This document shows positions 4,491 to 7,115 of a DNA stretch of 7,115 nt, in pieces; positions within the stretch are counted from its first letter, which is position 1, and each line of letters opens with the position of its first letter. The notes below the pieces were generated by a model. That model worked only from the letters and a program-made list of their open reading frames with translations. It did not search any database and was not told the origin of the DNA. The stretch covers positions 1 to 7,115 of the forward strand of contig CAYSPU010000284.1 in the NCBI GenBank assembly GCA_964432995.1, written 5' to 3'. Both the position numbers and the translations under genes were made by a program. Source of the stretch: CAYSPU01 sp964432995 (GTDB lineage: Bacteria > Verrucomicrobiota > Verrucomicrobiia > Limisphaerales > JAHDYP01).

Positions 4491-6200
4491 ATGTCCCGCG
4501 CCGAGATGGGGGCGCGCGGCTGGTCGGAGCTGGATGTGCTCCTGGTCACCGGCGACGCCTACGTGGATCACCCCTCTTTTGGGGTCGCCCTGATCGGGCG
4601 CGTGCTGGAGGCCGAAGGCCGGAGGGTTGGCATCATTGCCCAACCCGACTGGCGTTCAGCCGATGCCCTCACCGCCATGGGACGGCCCCGGCTCTTCTGC
4701 GGCGTCACCGCGGGCAACCTGGACTCGATGCTGTCCAACTACACCGCCGCTCGCCACAAGCGCCAGGAGGATGCCTACAGCGAAGGGGGGCTTCCCGGCA
4801 GACGCCCGAACCACGCGGCGGTGGTCTATGCCCAGCTCTGTCGGCGCGCTTTCCCGGGCCTCCCCGTGGTCCTGGGCGGCATGGAGGCCAGCATGCGCCG
4901 CGTCGCCCACTACGACTACTGGGAAGACAAGTTGCGCCCCTCGATTCTGGCGGACGCCAAGGCGGACATCCTCGTCTACGGCATGGGCGAACGAGCCGTG
5001 CGCGAGATTGCCGCCCGGCTGCACGCGGGCCAGGCAGACCTCCAGGGCATCCGGGGCACCGCGGTCCTCCTCGGGGCCAAGGCCAGTGCCGCCGCCGATT
5101 TCTCCGACTGCATCCGGCTTCCTTCCTGGGAGAGTCTGCAGAAGGATCCCAAGCTCCTTTTGCGGCTCACCCGGCTGGTTGAGGCCCAGCAGACGCCCTA
5201 CTGCGGCCGACCACTGGTACAGTGGCACGGACAACGCGCCGTGCGCCTCGAACCACCATCGTTCCCGCCCTCGGAATCCGAGCTGGACGCCATCTACGAA
5301 CTCCCGTTCCGGCGACGCTCGCATCCCGCCTATCGCGGGGGGATCCCCGCTCTCGCCACCATCCAGGACTCGGTTGTTGTCTCGCGGGGGTGCGCTGGCG
5401 GGTGCACCTTCTGCGGGCTCGGCGTTCACCAGGGCAAGTTTCTCTCCAGCCGGAGTGTCGATTCCGTGGTGAGGGAAATCCGCCGGCTCACGAAGTCGAG
5501 CGACTTCCGCGGTACGGTCTCCGATCTGGGCGGGCCCACGGCCAACCTCTACGGTTGTGAGAACGGCCACGCGGAGGCCTGCTGGAACTGCCATCGCCCC
5601 AGTTGCCTCTGGCCCGCCATCTGCCCCCACTTCCGCATCAACGAAGCCCGCGCCCTCGAGCTCCTGCGCGCCACCCGTCGGGTCGACGGCGTTCGGCATG
5701 TCTTTGTCCAATCGGGCATTCGCATGGATGTGGCGCTGCGGACGCCGGAGTATTTCCGCGAACTGGTCCGCCACCATGTTTCGGGGCATCTGAAGGTCGC
5801 GCCGGAGCATCTTCATCCGGAGGTGCTGCGGCGGATGCGCAAGCCGGCGGGGGACTTCGAGCGGTTTCTCGAGGAGTTCCGTCAAGAAAGCCAGGCGGCC
5901 GGAAAAGAGCAGTATCTCGTCCCCTACTTCATCTCCAGTTTCCCGGGTTGCACCGACAAGGAGATGGCGACCGTCAGCCACTTTCTCCGCCAGGAACACT
6001 GGAACCTCCAGCAGGTCCAGGACTTCATCCCCCTCCCCATGACCCCCGCCGCCGCGATGTACGCCACCGGGCTCGACCTCCTGACCGAGCAGCCCATCCC
6101 CGTCGCCAGGAACGCCGGGGAGCGCGAACGCCAAAAACGCGCCCTGCGGCTCGCCGCCGGCCGGCGAATCAGCGGTCGCTGGCAAGACTCGGTCGAGTAG
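4491..6200 (+). CDS. ygiQ: YgiQ-family radical SAM protein
   Basis: Counted from the ATG at 4491 this is a 569-residue radical SAM enzyme of the YgiQ (formerly UPF0313) family; the biochemical role of the family is not established. The N-terminal domain has the hallmark LLVTGDAYVDHPSFG (17-31) and GIIAQPDW (47-54). The radical SAM motif CxxxCxxC is C301, C305 and C308 in SRGCAGGCTFC, which would bind the 4Fe-4S cluster. DLGGPTAN (345-352), a cysteine-rich segment (C356, C364, C367, C372, C378), KVAPEH (435-440) and FIPLPMTP (512-519) follow. E. coli YgiQ is over 700 residues with a longer tail; this C-terminus is short. The family motif FLPMS begins three codons before the chosen ATG, so translation may start upstream, at ATG 4275 or GTG 4326/4329, but that extension is Ser/Pro-rich and crosses the repeat at 4293-4349. 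Confidence 0.9.
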   Translation: MSRAEMGARGWSELDVLLVTGDAYVDHPSFGVALIGRVLEAEGRRVGIIAQPDWRSADALTAMGRPRLFCGVTAGNLDSMLSNYTAARHKRQEDAYSEGGLPGRRPNHAAVVYAQLCRRAFPGLPVVLGGMEASMRRVAHYDYWEDKLRPSILADAKADILVYGMGERAVREIAARLHAGQADLQGIRGTAVLLGAKASAAADFSDCIRLPSWESLQKDPKLLLRLTRLVEAQQTPYCGRPLVQWHGQRAVRLEPPSFPPSESELDAIYELPFRRRSHPAYRGGIPALATIQDSVVVSRGCAGGCTFCGLGVHQGKFLSSRSVDSVVREIRRLTKSSDFRGTVSDLGGPTANLYGCENGHAEACWNCHRPSCLWPAICPHFRINEARALELLRATRRVDGVRHVFVQSGIRMDVALRTPEYFRELVRHHVSGHLKVAPEHLHPEVLRRMRKPAGDFERFLEEFRQESQAAGKEQYLVPYFISSFPGCTDKEMATVSHFLRQEHWNLQQVQDFIPLPMTPAAAMYATGLDLLTEQPIPVARNAGERERQKRALRLAAGRRISGRWQDSVE

Positions 6201-6224
6201 CGACAGTGCGCAGGAAGGACCTCG

Positions 6225-6285
6225 GACCATCGACCTTCGACCATGGACCTGACAGCCTTCGGTCCATGGTCCATGGTCCATGGTC
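6225..6285. repeat. Heptamer-built long hairpin between convergent genes
   Basis: The right arm is a 7-bp tandem repeat, GGTCCAT three times plus GGTC (6261-6285). The left arm (6225-6249) is made of degenerate inverted heptads (GGACCAT, CGACCTT, CGACCAT, GGACCTG, counted from 6224). The arms pair at 22 of 25 positions around an 11-nt loop. It lies midway between the convergent ygiQ and parA genes and could end transcription from both sides, although it lacks T-runs. It may also be a dispersed repeat family. Confidence 0.65.
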
Positions 6286-6309
6286 GGCGGGACGGTGTGA
6301 CGGTGCGGC

Positions 6310-7110
6310 TCAGGAGGCGGCCGGGGGAATCGGCGGCAACTGCAGGCGGGCGCTGACTTCCTGGGCAAGCACTTCGTAGGCGGCGGCGCCCGGACTGTAG
6401 GGATCGTGCTGGATGATGGGTTTGCCGTGGCTGGGCGCCTCCGCCAGGCGTGTCGAGCGCGGAATGATCGTGTCAAAGACGAGATTGCCGAAGTGCTCGC
6501 GCACCTCGGCAACCACCTGCTGCGAGAGCCGTGTCCGGCCGTCGAACATGGTCATGACCACGCCGAGCAGGGCGAGCTTGGGGTTGGCACCGGAGTCACG
6601 GAGTTGGGACAGCAGCCGATGGATGGTCGCAACGCCTTCGAGGGAGAAGTACTCGCACTGGAGGGGGACAAGGAGAAAATCAGCGGCGGCGAAGGCGTTG
6701 AGGGTCAGGATGCCGAGCGAAGGGGGGCAGTCGACCAGGATCAACTCATAGCGGTCCTGCAGGCGGAGCGGGTCGAGGGCGCGCGTCAGCCGATGCAGGT
6801 GGTGGTCGAGGCGACTGAGCTCGATCTCCGCGCCGCAGAGGTCGATTTCGCTGGGAACCAAGTCGAGCCGTTCGCAGCCGGTGGGGCGGATCCGGTCGGC
6901 GAGAGTCTCCTCTCCCAGGAGGGCGCGGTAGGCGCTGCCCCCGGGTGCTTTTTCGACGCCGAGTCCGCTGGTCGCGTTGCCCTGGGGATCGAGGTCGATG
7001 AGGAGGACGCGGCGGTGGAGGGCGGCGAGGCAGGCGGCGAGGTTGACGGCGGTGGTGGTCTTGCCCACGCCGCCTTTCTGATTGGCAATGGTGAGGATGG
7101 TGGCCGGCAC
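6310..7110 (-). CDS. parA: Soj/ParA-type chromosome partition ATPase
   Basis: This 266-residue protein is of Soj/ParA type and normal length. Proteins of this type bind DNA non-specifically as ATP dimers and, with ParB on parS sites, move or organise replication origins; some also act on DnaA. Visible motifs are the deviant Walker A KGGVGKTT (12-19) with its signature lysine K12, the switch segment LLIDLDPQGN (36-45), Walker B LILVDCPP (123-130), and the basic segment FDGRTRLSQQVV (189-200) used for DNA binding in relatives. The start is a GTG at 7110, 5 bp from the window edge; the N-terminus fits the family, but its ribosome binding site is outside. No parB follows downstream, where it often lies; instead the gene faces ygiQ with a hairpin between them. 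Confidence 0.93.
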   Translation of the reverse strand: MPATILTIANQKGGVGKTTTAVNLAACLAALHRRVLLIDLDPQGNATSGLGVEKAPGGSAYRALLGEETLADRIRPTGCERLDLVPSEIDLCGAEIELSRLDHHLHRLTRALDPLRLQDRYELILVDCPPSLGILTLNAFAAADFLLVPLQCEYFSLEGVATIHRLLSQLRDSGANPKLALLGVVMTMFDGRTRLSQQVVAEVREHFGNLVFDTIIPRSTRLAEAPSHGKPIIQHDPYSPGAAAYEVLAQEVSARLQLPPIPPAAS

Positions 7111-7115
7111 GGGTG

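Noticed and set aside
6224..6285. CRISPR array
   Set aside because: The repeats are 7 bp, directly abutting and without spacers; they form a hairpin instead.
4656..6512. Minus-strand 618-codon open frame opposite ygiQ and running into parA
   Set aside because: It spans two real genes in other frames, crosses the heptamer hairpin and encodes no recognisable family.

Overview
This is a GC-rich bacterial chromosomal window of mostly housekeeping genes. It holds a type II toxin-antitoxin pair, a PII nitrogen-signal protein, the replication initiator DnaA, an ABC-2-type transporter ATPase, a YgiQ-family radical SAM protein and a Soj/ParA-type partition ATPase. All proteins are bacterial in type. 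The DnaA domain IV variant, the short GC-rich structured repeats between genes and the dnaA neighbourhood (no dnaN or recF beside it) would fit a Verrucomicrobiota-like or other PVC-group bacterium. That placement is inference from general familiarity, not a measured result.

Layout. Positions 1-179 hold no confident gene; the minus strand has an open frame with a weak resemblance to a small DNA-binding family. At 180-856 (minus) lies a vapB/phd-like antitoxin overlapping a vapC-like PIN toxin by ATGA. A palindrome that overlaps a predicted -10 box precedes it. glnB runs divergently at 995-1333 (plus). A gap of about 380 bp (1334-1711) carries a GC hairpin after glnB, a consensus DnaA box in a locally AT-rich patch and a possible -10 element. 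dnaA follows at 1712-3151. 54 bp later comes the ABC ATPase (3206-4186). Its usual membrane partners are not present. A gap of about 300 bp (4187-4490) contains a repeat that can fold into a three-way junction. ygiQ (4491-6200, start uncertain) follows. Between ygiQ and the convergent parA (6310-7110, minus) sits a long imperfect hairpin built from 7-bp repeats.

Function. dnaA with its nearby DnaA boxes, plus a chromosomal-type parA, are consistent with a region concerned with replication and segregation. The evidence does not establish an origin: there is no cluster of DnaA boxes, and no parS or parB is visible. The toxin-antitoxin pair looks self-regulated. glnB appears to be a single-gene unit without a visible sigma-54 promoter.

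I see no clearly new multi-gene system. The best leads are two structured intergenic repeats (4293-4349 and 6225-6285), the ABC ATPase without a permease, and a glycine at a DNA-contact position in DnaA domain IV.
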